Source: Ephemerocybe angulata (Eukaryota > Basidiomycota > Agaricomycetes > Agaricales > Psathyrellaceae). From it: a stretch of DNA of 64,000 nt. The translations under genes and the position numbers were made by a program. Under the pieces are notes generated by a model. The model was not told the DNA's origin, did no database searches, and saw only the letters and a list, made by a program, of their open reading frames with translations. The DNA is taken from NCBI GenBank assembly GCA_013368325.1, contig JAACJK010000116.1, forward strand, positions 310,001 to 374,000, in the 5' to 3' direction. This document shows, piece by piece, positions 33,681-43,692 of the stretch. Within the stretch, counting starts at the first letter, position 1; the number at the start of each line of letters is the position of its first letter.

Positions 33681-35152
33681 ATGTCCCCGCTCAACCCTCC
33701 TCAGCCACCTTTCCTGCATCGCGACACGACCCCAAGCCCAACGCCCTCGCGGCTGAGCGCCATCCCCATCCTGGGTGCGTCCACGAGTAGCGCTGCGATC
33801 CCGAGGAACCTCAGCTACGACGCAGGCATCGCCGGGCTGGCGAGTCTGCCGAGCGGCGGGAGCAGCGTGTCGCTGAGCGTCAACTACCTGCCGTCGAAGT
33901 TCAGTTCTGGGATGTTGAGTCTCGAGGCGCGGGAGGGCGCGAGGCGCAGGCGGGGCGGGGGGATTAAGGGTGGGGTAGTGGGTGGGGTGCGGATTCCGAA
34001 GATGGGCGGGGGGAGGGAGGCGTTTGGGCGTGACCAGGCGCGGATGGCGGGGGAGGACGACGAGGATGAGGACGATGAGTTTCGGGGCGCGGAGACGAGT
34101 GGGGAGACGGCGTCCTCGGGGCTTTCGTCTTTGTTCTGGAAGAAAAGCCCTGAGAAGAGGATGAGTGGGGGCACGCTGGCGCCGCTGCCGCGGAAGAAGA
34201 TGCGGTGGAACCGGTTCAAGTGGACGTTGTGCGTTGCGAATACGGTGTTGTCGCTGTACAGCGTCGTGGCGCTTGTGGTGTGTTTGTTGGTGTGGTTTGA
34301 TGCGTGGACGAGGGCGGATATCGTGCGGGTGGGGAATACGACGGAGCTCGTGATCTCGACGGTCGCGAGTCTCCTTGGCTTGTTTACGAGCCTCATCGGC
34401 TGGGCGGGCTTGTTGATGAACAACCGCATGTTCCTGGCGATCTACACGTTCTTGTGTTGGGTCACGTTTGCCTTCCTCGTCGTGCCCGGGTACCTCACCT
34501 ACAAGAAGCGGGTGTTCAACCTCGAGGGCAAGATCAACGCGCAGTGGTCGAGGTCCCTAGGTGCATCCGGCCGGCTGCGCATCCAGGACCAGCTGGGGTG
34601 TTGTGGGTACTACAGCCCGTATGTGGAGGCGACGGTCAGCCAGACGTGTTATTCGAGGAGCATACTGCCTGGGTGTAAGAAGACGTATATGGAGTATGAG
34701 GATGGGATTTTGAAGAGGTGGTATATCGCGGTGTTTGCGCTTGTGCCGGTGCATGTGGGGGTTATGGTTGCTGGGCTGTTGTGTTCGAATCATGTTACGT
34801 ATCGGTTTGGGAAGGGGATGATGCCGAAGGCGTATCGGTTGAGTTTGGGGAGTATGGGGGTTATTATGGATCAGTATGCTCAGTGCGTATCTCTCTCCTC
34901 GTTTCTTTCTTAATTCGTTCTTTCTTTCTTTCTTCGTTCGTTTGGGCAGCCGTTGACTTTGTGTGTTTTTATAGTCAACTCGCGGAACAGTATGGCAACG
35001 AAGTCGCGACGGATATTATTACGAGGAGCAAGTCGAGCTCGCAGCTGGGCTCGCAGCTCGATGTCGTGCCCAAGATGCCGTATTTGGGGCATAGGCCGTC
35101 GAGTACGGGGACGAGTGTGACCAAGATCGAGTCCTACTCGCCGATGAAGTGA
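33681..35152 (+). CDS. Tetraspanin (basidiomycete Tsp2-like)
   Basis: Two exons, 33681-34882 and 34975-35152, code for 459 residues. The start has a good context (AAAACATGT). The first 175 residues are disordered and rich in Ser, Gly and acidic residues. Four membrane segments follow, at about 179-203, 222-246, 250-272 and 349-371. The large loop between the third and fourth carries the tetraspanin CCG motif (Cys307-Cys308-Gly309) and further Cys in SQTCYSRSILPGCKK, which pair to fold the loop. Tetraspanins organise plasma-membrane protein complexes; fungal ones act in polarised growth and development. The C-terminal tail after the 92-nt intron is cytoplasmic and Ser-rich. The gene is GC-rich compared with its flanks. 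Confidence 0.85.
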
Positions 35153-36685
35153 TTGGGCGAGCGGCATGGGATCTGGTGCAAGCGAGCGAGGGCGAGGGAT
35201 CGAGGATCTAGGGAAGGAGCGAAGAGGAGCGATAGATCGACGCCTCGGGTCCGGCTGGTTGACGGATGGACGTCCTTCGAAGTTAGATGGTGGATGGTGG
35301 ACGTGTTGGGCCACGTTCGGTGCTTCTGGTGGTTCTTTGATCTTGGCGGCGATCTGGACGGACTTTTGGCACTCCTTTCTTCGTCTGTTCGGTCGTGGTC
35401 CCTTCCGTATGATCGTTCACTCTGGTTGGAGGGATTTCTTGGATAGAATACATAGTACCTAACGCTTCCCTTTATTGTTTACCCTGATCTCCTCACGCGT
35501 CTTCGAGTCCTGGCTACCCTTTCACTTCCACTCTTCCACGTCCACATCACTTTCGCTACTTCTTCTACTTCCACCCTTCCCTTCCACTTCCTTTCCCCGC
35601 CACGCTTCCGAATCCGAATCCAACTTCTTATCGCAACTTGACCTTCTCCCGATCCGATCCTTTAACTCACATTCACGCCCGCCATCTCATTCACGAAGTT
35701 GTTAGTTATCCTTGCCTGGACACTCGCTTCCCCTTCCTCCCTCTCTGGACCTTTCTGAATCTTTCATTTCCTTCCTCTTCATTGACGATGACAAACGAAC
35801 GACCTGGACTTTTTTCTCTTATCTACATAATCACGACGGCGGCGGCCGCATTATACAGTCACCCGTACGCCTACCCCATACATACATACATATCATCTGT
35901 AGCCCAAGTCCTACCAGCACGGTTTCTTCTTTTCGATGCAGAGACAGTTTCGAGTAGTCGTAATTCCTTCCCGTACCCATACCTTACCAGTAGCATTGCA
36001 TGGACCTGTGACGGACATACATTGTTAGTAACGTTCTATAGAGTTCAGACAACCAGGCATTCATTCATCCATTCTTTCCTTACATGAAACGGACTACGCA
36101 CGGACGTGAATATGCAAGTGGCTCTCTTTTTTTCCCTTCCTCTCCCCCCTGCCTTTCCCCCCTTTCCTTTCTCACCTATTTTCCCCCACTAAACTACGAA
36201 TATAAGCCAAACACGAGGTTGAATCAATGGGCGTCTAATCTGCTATCTTCGCGTGTTGGTTTCGCGCCATTGTGCGATACGTACGGGCCAGAGTGGAAGG
36301 CGATGACTGGCACTGCGCAGTGTGCGCTGCGCGCTGATTTGGTCAGTGGCTGTCGTACATCGAAGGTTGAGAGAACGTAATTTGCATCCGTTATTTCGGT
36401 GCTTTCATTATGGCGGTAGTAAAGTACTGACAGAGATGACGAGAAAGCTTCTGTGGGTACCTGTGAATACTCATCATGATCCGTGTGCAGCGCAATGGGC
36501 CCAAGATGGGCCACCGGGTCGACTACGCCTGACGGAGAGGGGATGGAGCGGCCCCACTGTTGGGCGCTTACGGGCGGGTAAGGTGACGTCATGGCGCTTG
36601 GTGGATAGCTCCTCTCCAATGTCGCTATGCTGGGAAGCGTCGGGACAACGTCATTGGGGCGCATACGTCAAGGGGGCGGGAAGGG
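35153..36685. other. Intergenic, C/T-rich
   Basis: This interval holds the tetraspanin 3' flank, a long pyrimidine-rich stretch (35470-35800) and the upstream region of the CsbD-like gene. No gene is supported. Sequences such as AAGGGGGCGG and GAGGGGAT upstream of the TATA box resemble stress-response (AGGGG) elements, a weak inference. Confidence 0.4.
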
Positions 36686-36693
36686 TATATAAG
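36686..36693 (+). promoter_or_regulatory. TATA box of CsbD-like copy 2
   Basis: TATATAAG lies 118 bp before the ATG at 36804, after a GC-rich upstream stretch. It is a strong match and suggests an inducible, TATA-type promoter. Confidence 0.65.
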
Positions 36694-36803
36694 ACGGTGT
36701 GGGTGGTGGAGGAGGGGCATCCGTCGTTCATTGACACTCATACCATCCACCAACCAACCAATCAACTCAAACCCTCTTAACCACCAAACCTACCATCATA
36801 ATC

Positions 36804-37232
36804 ATGTCGTCCCCAAGGTACATCCCTTTCCTTACATTGTCTGACATCAGGAGCTCAAGCTAATGCGGTGACTTGATAATCTGTAGCAAGACCTCCGGAG
36901 CTTTCCACGAGGCCAAGGGCAACGTGAAGGAGTCGATTGGAAACACATTTGGCTCCGCCAACATGCAGCAGAAGGGTGCTGCTGAGCACCACGCGGGAGA
37001 AGCGGAGAAGAACGCTGCCCGTGCGCAGGGGTACGCGGAGGGTGCGGGCGACCGCGTCACTGGGAAGAAGGACCAGGTTGTTGGGGCTGTTACGGGGGAT
37101 CGGTCGCAGGAGGCTGCAGGTACGCATACGCTTTAATTGTGTGAGTTGAGTGTGGTGCTGATGAGAGATGTAGGCAATTTGCGACAGGAGAAGGGTGATA
37201 AGAAGCAGGATGTTAACAGGAAGTTGTTCTGA
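36804..37232 (+). CDS. CsbD-like small stress protein (copy 2)
   Basis: Exons 36804-36817 (14 nt), 36887-37119 (233 nt) and 37174-37232 (59 nt) give 101 residues. The protein is Ala/Gly/Lys-rich with the CsbD repeats FHEAKGNVKESIGNTFG, EAEKNAARAQGYAEGAGDR and GKKDQVVGAVTGDRSQ, and a Lys/Gln-rich tail (KGDKKQDVNRKLF). It is small and hydrophilic, with no signal peptide. Family members are stress-induced in bacteria; a fungal relative has been reported to bind mismatched or cruciform DNA, and whether this protein does so is not shown. It is the more canonical of the two copies in the window. Confidence 0.85.
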
Positions 37233-37843
37233 ATCTGAGGGTGCCGAGGTTTTAAAGGATGAATAATTTGTATCATACCACCGTTGTATCAATAATATAG
37301 AGCTGTACTTTATCGGATTTGACTGACCTGGTGCTTGGACGAGAGTTCTGCTCTACCTGCTAGCGGTCGCTATGATTTCGGTTAGCGCTGCAACGGTCCC
37401 GGCTCCTGTGGCACCTAGAAAGTTATCTTCTCCTGCTATCGTACCTCCACTTCCTCAGCGCGATATGACTTTCGGCTTCTGAACAGAGATTTAAACCACC
37501 TCGGGTCGTGCTTTGCGTACCCATCGTCGCACACCGCTCCCACTTCATCACCATCATACATCCGTTCTGACGAGCGCTTGTTGAATTTGGTAGCTAACCT
37601 GTGTGTGGTCGTACGGGCGCTTAAGCAAGCTTCAAGAAGAGTCTGGTTCGATCTGCTTGGATCCAGTTGGTTACGTTCAACCGGACTCCTTTCCCTCCTC
37701 TATGCAGTTCCTGTACGGTGGCTGGGAGATATTTAGATGCATCTCGTCTCTGAAATCTGAATCCCCTCGTTTCATTACGTAACAATCTGGGACATTTAAC
37801 GCGCTGGCAAGTTCAGCGATTAAGCTTGCCCTCTACCATCATC
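37233..37843. other. Intergenic region upstream of the first F-box gene
   Basis: The only notable element is TTACGTAAC at 37775-37783, which also occurs before the two other family A F-box genes. Otherwise no gene or repeat is seen. Confidence 0.45.
37775..37783. promoter_or_regulatory. Shared palindromic motif TTACGTAA before F-box A1
   Basis: TTACGTAAC lies about 62 bp before the start codon. TTACGTAA is a known type of bZIP (Yap/ATF-like) site. Its recurrence at 41399 and 49530 ahead of the two paralogues makes it a candidate shared control site. Confidence 0.4.
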
Positions 37844-39682
37844 ATGGAACCCCCTTTTGCTCAGTTCATTGGCACCAACCACATACCAACCGAAGAAGAA
37901 CTCGCCGAGATCAAAAAGTTACTTCTACCAGATGATTCGAGGCTCGCAGCCATCGAGCTTGAACTCGAGGACCTTGCGCAAACCGTTGAAAGGCTCAAGA
38001 AAGAGAAATCCGCGATCCTCCAGAAGACACGCCATTTGAGGGCGCTCTCGTCTCTCATACGGCGCCTCCCCACACATATCATGGAGGCGATATTCATATA
38101 CTCCATCCCCGTCGACCCAATTTCTCCAATCAGCGTTGGCGACCCACCCCTCGTCTTCCTGAGGGTGTGCAGGGCCTGGAGGAACATGGCGTTGGAGATG
38201 CCCCGTCTGTGGTCGAACTTTAGAGTCTCGGTACCATTGCAACTGATTGAAGAGGAAAACCTTACCAAGGTTGCCTCCTTTCAGTCCGAACTCTCGCGAT
38301 GGCTAGATCAATCGGGCTCTGTGCCACTTAAAGTCGAAATCCGCCAGCCACATTTCTTTTTGCGCCAGGCATTTCGCCTTGTAGCAGAAAACTCACATCG
38401 GTGGGAATCGCTCGACTTCGAGCATTATTCGGCCACTTGCCAGTGGCAGGTCTTTGAAGACATAGATGTTGACAGTCTCGCCGCTCTCAAGTCACTCAGA
38501 ATCATGGCAGGTGCATTATGGTCCACAAGTTCTCCAGGATACCCAACCTATAGCTCTGGGACAATACCTTTCCTTTACAACCTCTTGAAGGCGCCTAATC
38601 TAGAACGACTTCAGATTTGGCATGACGGCAGAACCATTCCCAAACTATCCGAGCTCCCGGTTCACTTCGGAAAGCTCACTTCGCTAACATTGGGCTTCCA
38701 CGAGCCGTCCTACCGTGCAGACCTTGGTATCGAATTCCATGAGCCAATGTACATCTTCATCCTGCAGATGTTACAACAATGCCACTCGCTGCAGGAATGC
38801 AAGCTTTCAGTTCTTCCGTACGTTGGCGACTCCCAATCGGACCAACCCAGCGATGGTAGCATCAACATGTCTCGCACCGTGTCGGTTCCCAGCTTAAAAT
38901 CGCTCTACCTCGAAGGGTCTAGCACGCAGATGGAGATGGTGATACAGAACATCGACACTCCTGTGCTACACGAGCTTCACTACTACCCCCACTACAAGAT
39001 GTCCCGCCATTCCTACTGGCCCATCGTCAATTTCCTTCGCATCCATGGCCAGCAAATCCAGACACTTCACATCGACCTACCCGCTCTCTCAGACTCCGAC
39101 TTCTTTGAATGCATGCACAGTTGCCCGAACCTTAAACAACTGCAACTAGGCCCCACCGCACAGATGTTGCGCGACTCGGCGCCCGAGTCCCCACCCTTGT
39201 ATATACCCCTGTATAGAAGGACAACCGACCCCACTCCGGCTTTCATATTCACCGACGAGCATCTCAAAGCGCTGACACCCAATGAGGACCCGGTCGACGG
39301 ATCTAAATGCCTCTGCCCTCATATCGAGATTCTTCGATCGCACGTTAAATCCCGCGTCTCCCCCACCTCCGTCTTGGCGTTTTTAAATGCGAAGGCTCGA
39401 AGCCAGAAACCAGGACTCAAAGAGTTGACCATCCGTCAGCTCCCCACTGACTTCCCGTACGCCAACGTCCATATGCACGCAGGAAAGCCAATACACGAAG
39501 ACCTGGAGAAGTGTAGCTGCGCCCGCGTAACCGGACGGTCGCTGCCGTGTCACGTGCCGCGTGCCGAGCGCCCTGTGACACGGCGATTGCCGGTTTGGGC
39601 CCAGGGAACCTCCCACTGGGACCTCCCGGGCCCCCCAGCAGCCAGGGAAAGCGAGGAATGCGCGGATTTTTGCGCAGAATGA
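37844..39682 (+). pseudogene. F-box protein, family A copy 1, C-terminus cut off by a transposon
   Basis: A single open exon from ATG at 37844. Residues 10-55 form a charged helix with a PTEEELAEIKKLL start and a probable coiled coil. An F-box-like domain follows (SLIRRLPTHIMEAIFIYSI, from about residue 69), then leucine-rich stretches (SLKSLYLEG, CPNLKQLQLG). Such proteins usually link substrates to SCF ubiquitin ligase through Skp1. Homology with copies 2 and 3 holds to codon 556 (position 39511). There the frame enters a 1.5-kb insertion and ends after 56 unrelated residues. The missing end of the domain is found intact at 41013-41135. The shortened protein (612 aa) could still be made, but it lacks the conserved YETDF tail. 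Confidence 0.8.
39506..39511. repeat. Left target-site duplication GAGAAG
   Basis: GAGAAG directly precedes the insertion; an identical copy at 41007-41012 directly follows it. Removing one copy plus the insert restores the F-box reading frame. Confidence 0.75.
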
Positions 39683-41006
39683 GTGTAGAATAGATGAATA
39701 AAATGTTTTATGAAGTCTTTGAAGTCCCCTGAGCCATGGGAGGCCGGAAATTCGCTGAAAATCGGGCGAAAATCGTCGAAAATATTCATGGAGATAGAAA
39801 TCTTGGCTGCCTTTGAGCCATCTTAAGGGAAGGGAGCTCATTAAGATAATATATTACATTGTATCAATGCGTTACACTAATACATGAATGCAAGCCCCAA
39901 AGGTGGGAGGGAGAGGGAGGAGGAGGAGGGGCAAGGGGGGAGGAGCTATGCATAATGCCAGAGCCCCATAACCATGCAAGGGGACTCCAGTCTGCCTTTC
40001 CCATCGCCTTTGGCATGGCAGACAGGATGCCGGGATAAGGCCATCAATGACAGATTGATGGGGCCTCAGAAATTTAGGTGAGGCCCCAAACGGACAGTCC
40101 AACCGTGAAAACGGACGGTCCAATCCATCAAACGGACAGTCCCCATGAGAAAACGGACGGTCCAATGCCAAAATGACAGTCCCGGGACTTTTGGCATGCG
40201 TCGGACTGCCTTTTGATGGTCCCGAGCAGTTGCCGGCCTGCCGGGAACCTGCTCCTGCTGGTACCTGGAATGTATCCCTTTGTTGCTCGGGCCCTACTGC
40301 TCCGATTTTCACGCTTAAAAGCGCGTTGGAAACGCGTTGGCGTTGGCTTTCAGGTGGTAATGTTTTGGTGAGTATCTGGAGTGGGTTTTCTCATCAAAAA
40401 TCGAGAAAGCGCACTGCGCCAGAGAATATATGCCACAATACTGAGCGTAGGGCAGAAATCTAAGGTGATCCGAGCAGCGACCAAGCATAGCTACATTTCG
40501 ATACCAAAACGGCGCCGAAAGACGCGGAATTGATGAAATGCGATGCCTCGCAATGCCCGGAAAATAAACGAGCCCCACTGGCAACTTCCTGTAGCCAATT
40601 CCAGGCCGATTTTTACGAAATAAAGCACACCTTGTAGCGTTTTTAAATTCAAATGCTTTTGCACAAAAATTGGGGCTATTCCGGTGAAACCAGGCCAGCT
40701 GTCAGACAAATCCCCAGCTGATTTGGTGCAAAACACGTTTTTATGGCCCCCAGTGGGCATTTCAAGAAATTCTGAGTAGGCAAATATATTTAGAGTGCTA
40801 CAGTACATCCAAAACGCAAAAGACGCCAGCCCAATCCGTCCAGTGGGAGGCCCGGGAGGCCCATCCGAGAAATGCCCCAAGCCCCCAGGCCAACAGGCGC
40901 CCGCGGCGAAGTCACGTGCCGCCTTCCAAATCGGGAAGCGGACGGTCGCGCGTCACAGACGGACGGTTGATGTCACATCAGCGTGACGGGACCGTCCGAA
41001 TCCCGA
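39512..41006. mobile_element. Non-autonomous DNA transposon inserted in an F-box gene
   Basis: The 1495-bp insert is defined by the break in homology of the F-box gene and by a GAGAAG duplication at each side. It has no transposase-like frame. CGGACGGTC-type motifs occur at 39532, in an internal array at 40090-40184, at 40939 and 40960, and inverted at 40990-40998 near the right end. A TCACGTGCCGC motif occurs near both ends. No long terminal inverted repeat is visible. A 6-bp target duplication with subterminal repeats points to a cut-and-paste element of uncertain superfamily, mobilised in trans. Confidence 0.7.
40090..40184. repeat. Array of CGGAC(A/G)GTCC at 21-bp spacing
   Basis: CGGACAGTCC or CGGACGGTCC begins at 40091, 40112, 40133 and 40154, alternating A and G in the sixth position, with a degenerate fifth copy (TGACAGTCC) near 40174. 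The exact 21-bp period puts each site on the same face of the helix. Confidence 0.85.
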
Positions 41007-41012
41007 GAGAAG

Positions 41013-41135
41013 TTTGTGGAGGCGGGCGTGAATTTGATTTTCGACACTCCTGGATGCTTCGTGCCTACACCGTTCCACGGGGCTACTTTACCGAAGATTG
41101 GATACGAAACGGACTTTGGGAGCGGGTATATGTAA
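41013..41135 (+). pseudogene. Severed C-terminal part of F-box A copy 1
   Basis: Right after the second GAGAAG the frame reads FVEAGVNLIF, then FVPTPFHGATLPKIGYETDF and stops at TAA (41133-41135). It matches the C-termini of copies 2 and 3 (EFVEAGVKL, TPFYGPT, GYETDF). It is therefore the displaced 3' end of the gene that starts at 37844. Confidence 0.85.
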
Positions 41136-41398
41136 TTTCTGGAGGCGATCCTTATGCAATATGCAACTCGCTTGGATTGCAGGCTGAGCGCTGATCGCCA
41201 CTCGGGCGCCTAACTTCTTGTGACAAGTCGCCATAGACAGACTGTTTCTCATTCTGTCTACATAGGCAATATGTTTCTGGCTCGTATTAATTTAGCTGCC
41301 GCGTCCATTCGCTCTGGCTATCCTTTCTCGAGACTGGCAATTACCGAATTGCAGTTATCGACACTCGTACCGTCAGATGACCGAGAAAGCTTGGTTCG

Positions 41399-41407
41399 TT
41401 ACGTAAC
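41399..41407. promoter_or_regulatory. Shared palindromic motif TTACGTAA before F-box A2
   Basis: TTACGTAAC, about 102 bp before the start of copy 2, repeats the element seen before copies 1 and 3. Confidence 0.4.
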
Positions 41408-41508
41408 GTCGTTATATGGGGGAAGGTTAAACGTTAAACTTCAAGTCGTGCCACTCTTTAGAAGCTTGCCCTCAACGTTCAACTTTCAACTTGCTTTCAA
41501 CTGTTATC

Positions 41509-43287
41509 ATGGATCCTCCCTTTGCTCAGTTCTTTAACACCAACCACATACCGACCGAGGAAGAGCTAGACCAAATCAATGAACTACTTCGACAAGATAA
41601 ATCCAGATTGGCCAACATCGAGATAGAACTTCAAGCCCTGGAGAAAGAGAAATCGACGATCCTCAATAGAACCAAGCCACTGAGGGCGCTCACATCTCTT
41701 ATACGACGCCTTCCCACACCGATCATGGAAGCGATATTCCTTTTCTCGTTCCCCTCCAAGCCGAATTTCCCGAACAGCATTGGTGACCCACCCCTCGTAT
41801 TCCTCCGTGTGTGCAGGCCCTGGAGAAATATGGCGTTGGAAATGCCACGGCTGTGGACCACCTTTATGGCCACAGTACCCTTTCAACTGTTCCATAATTC
41901 TGAAGACGCCCGGATGATCGGAATCCCAGCTTTTGAAGCAGAGCTCTCGCGATGGCTCGAGCGATCGGGTGGCCTTCCACTCACAGTCGAGGCCCACATG
42001 CCATATACTATGGGCCCAAGTCCAGTGATGAAAACACTTTCCAGAGTCGCCCAACTTGCAGCGAAGCACTCAAATCGTTGGGAATCGCTTGACCTTGGAT
42101 TGTGTCCGACGACGTCGAAGGTCTTCAGGAACCTCACCGAACTTACCGCTCTGAAGTCGCTTGTGATCACATCCGATAAACCGCTTTGGCCCGCTTCCAC
42201 GACGTGGGCGATGCCAGGCAGCTTTGGAACGATATCGGACTGCTACAACCTCTTAAAGGCCCCAAATCTGACGCGACTCCAGCTTTTGGACAAGGGTTCC
42301 TCACTTCTACGACTATCAGAGTTCCCAGTCAATCTTGGGAAACTCACCTCCCTAATATTGCGCTACCGGGTATCCGATTTACCGAACCTCTTAAAGACCG
42401 CGGAGCCAATGTTCTTGAGGATGCTCCAGCTTTTGCGCCAGTGCAGCTCCCTACAGCAATGCGCGATCACGCTATTGCCCTGCACGGAGCGTGCATCCGC
42501 GTTCAGCACGGCGATTTCTCCGGTCGTGATTCCAAACTTGAATTCTTTCTACCTCGAAGGATGTAGTCAGCAGATGGAAATGCTGATACAGAGCATCGAC
42601 ACTCCATCCCTACGCGAACTACACTATCGCCCACATTACTCTCTTTCCCCTCATACTTCTCCTCCCATCGTTGAATTTCTCCGCACCTATGGACGCCAAA
42701 TCGAAGTACTCCACCTCAGCTTACCCATCATTTCCACTCCTGACTTCTATGCGTGCATACGCAGCTGCCCGAGCTTAAAGCAGTTTGCCCTGGGCCCAAA
42801 ATTGGAATCCTTGCGGACGGAACATGGTCCGCCCCAATATGGCATATCAGACGAGCCTCCTTTCGTCTTCATGGATGAGCACCTTGAAGCACTGACGCCC
42901 GGTGACCCAGGAGACCCTGCAAAATGTCCATGCCCTTGCATCGAAATCCTTCGAATTCACGTAAAGTCGCGCGTTTCTTCCCCCTCAGTCCTCGCCTTCC
43001 TGAAGGCTAAAGTCAAAGTCGCCTCCCTCGACCCTAAAAAACGCAATGCAACCCTGAAGGAATTGGCCATCCGCCAACTTGCCCTTGACTTTCCTTATCT
43101 AAACATTAGGCTGAAAGGCGGGAAGGAGGAAGTTATGCCAGTTGTGGATGACCTGAAGGAATTCGTAGAAGCCGGGGTGAAACTTATCTTCGAGGGCCGC
43201 TTTGTGCGCTTCCCGCCCACCCCTTTCTATGGGCCTACCACTCCAAATGTTGGGTACGAGACAGACTTTGCAAGTCCGGATATCTAG
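41509..43287 (+). CDS. F-box/leucine-rich protein, family A copy 2
   Basis: Single exon, 592 residues. Order: MDPPFAQFFNTNHIPTEEEL, a coiled coil to about residue 50, then the F-box (LTSLIRRLPTPIMEAIFLFS, from about 58) and FLRVCRPWRNMALEMPRLW, followed by degenerate leucine-rich repeats (NLTRLQLLD, NLNSFYLEGC, LRELHYRP, CPSLKQFALG) and the tail DLKEFVEAGVKL to TPFYGPTTPNVGYETDF. The likely role is substrate choice for an SCF ubiquitin ligase; no substrate is known. The start was taken at MDPPFAQ because all family members begin there. It is followed by family B copy 1 in the same orientation. Its 3' flank is nearly the same as that of copy 3. Confidence 0.85.
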   Translation: MDPPFAQFFNTNHIPTEEELDQINELLRQDKSRLANIEIELQALEKEKSTILNRTKPLRALTSLIRRLPTPIMEAIFLFSFPSKPNFPNSIGDPPLVFLRVCRPWRNMALEMPRLWTTFMATVPFQLFHNSEDARMIGIPAFEAELSRWLERSGGLPLTVEAHMPYTMGPSPVMKTLSRVAQLAAKHSNRWESLDLGLCPTTSKVFRNLTELTALKSLVITSDKPLWPASTTWAMPGSFGTISDCYNLLKAPNLTRLQLLDKGSSLLRLSEFPVNLGKLTSLILRYRVSDLPNLLKTAEPMFLRMLQLLRQCSSLQQCAITLLPCTERASAFSTAISPVVIPNLNSFYLEGCSQQMEMLIQSIDTPSLRELHYRPHYSLSPHTSPPIVEFLRTYGRQIEVLHLSLPIISTPDFYACIRSCPSLKQFALGPKLESLRTEHGPPQYGISDEPPFVFMDEHLEALTPGDPGDPAKCPCPCIEILRIHVKSRVSSPSVLAFLKAKVKVASLDPKKRNATLKELAIRQLALDFPYLNIRLKGGKEEVMPVVDDLKEFVEAGVKLIFEGRFVRFPPTPFYGPTTPNVGYETDFASPDI

Positions 43288-43480
43288 TAGGTGGCCTGCT
43301 TATTGGGTTATTGTGACGCGTTAACCTGCTGTTAGGTTTCGTGAACTTGCAAGAGGTAGAGATCAGGTACCCCACTGGCAGGCAGTATTTGTCACATCAT
43401 CGCATTTGTGAGCCTCGGGAGACGAAGTTTAAAGTACTAGTGCACTTGCGTTGAGGGAAGGATGAGGGATTGATGTTCAC
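43288..43480. repeat. Duplicated 3' flank (pairs with 51396-51590)
   Basis: About 190 bp after the stop codon are nearly identical to the sequence after family A copy 3, including GTGACGCGTTAAC-TGCTGTT and CCACTGGCAGGCAGTATTTG. Homology stops near 43473 and 51580. It records duplication of a gene together with its flank. The rest of the interval to 43692 is the promoter of family B copy 1. Confidence 0.85.
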
Positions 43481-43692
43481 AGACCTTGCAACGAGTTAAG
43501 CGTAAGCCATTTTTGTGTCACGCTGGCAGGTCACATCCACGAGACGTGACATGCGCGGCTAGTTTTGTCACACTTTCTGCACGGCTTCGTTTCGTCCCGC
43601 CACGACCGTCTTCCCTGCACTGCCAGGACGCTGTACTCCCTGAGCGACTCAATCCAAACCTTCAAAGCGGTTTAACTGTACCGCCTCACAAG

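Noticed and set aside
37861..38268. Antisense frames across the F-box and separase genes
   Set aside because: They mirror strongly supported exons on the opposite strand and have no independent evidence.
39512..41006. LTR retrotransposon or LINE as identity of the insert
   Set aside because: There is no reverse transcriptase, no long terminal repeats and no poly(A) end. The direct 6-bp duplication and subterminal motifs fit a DNA element better.
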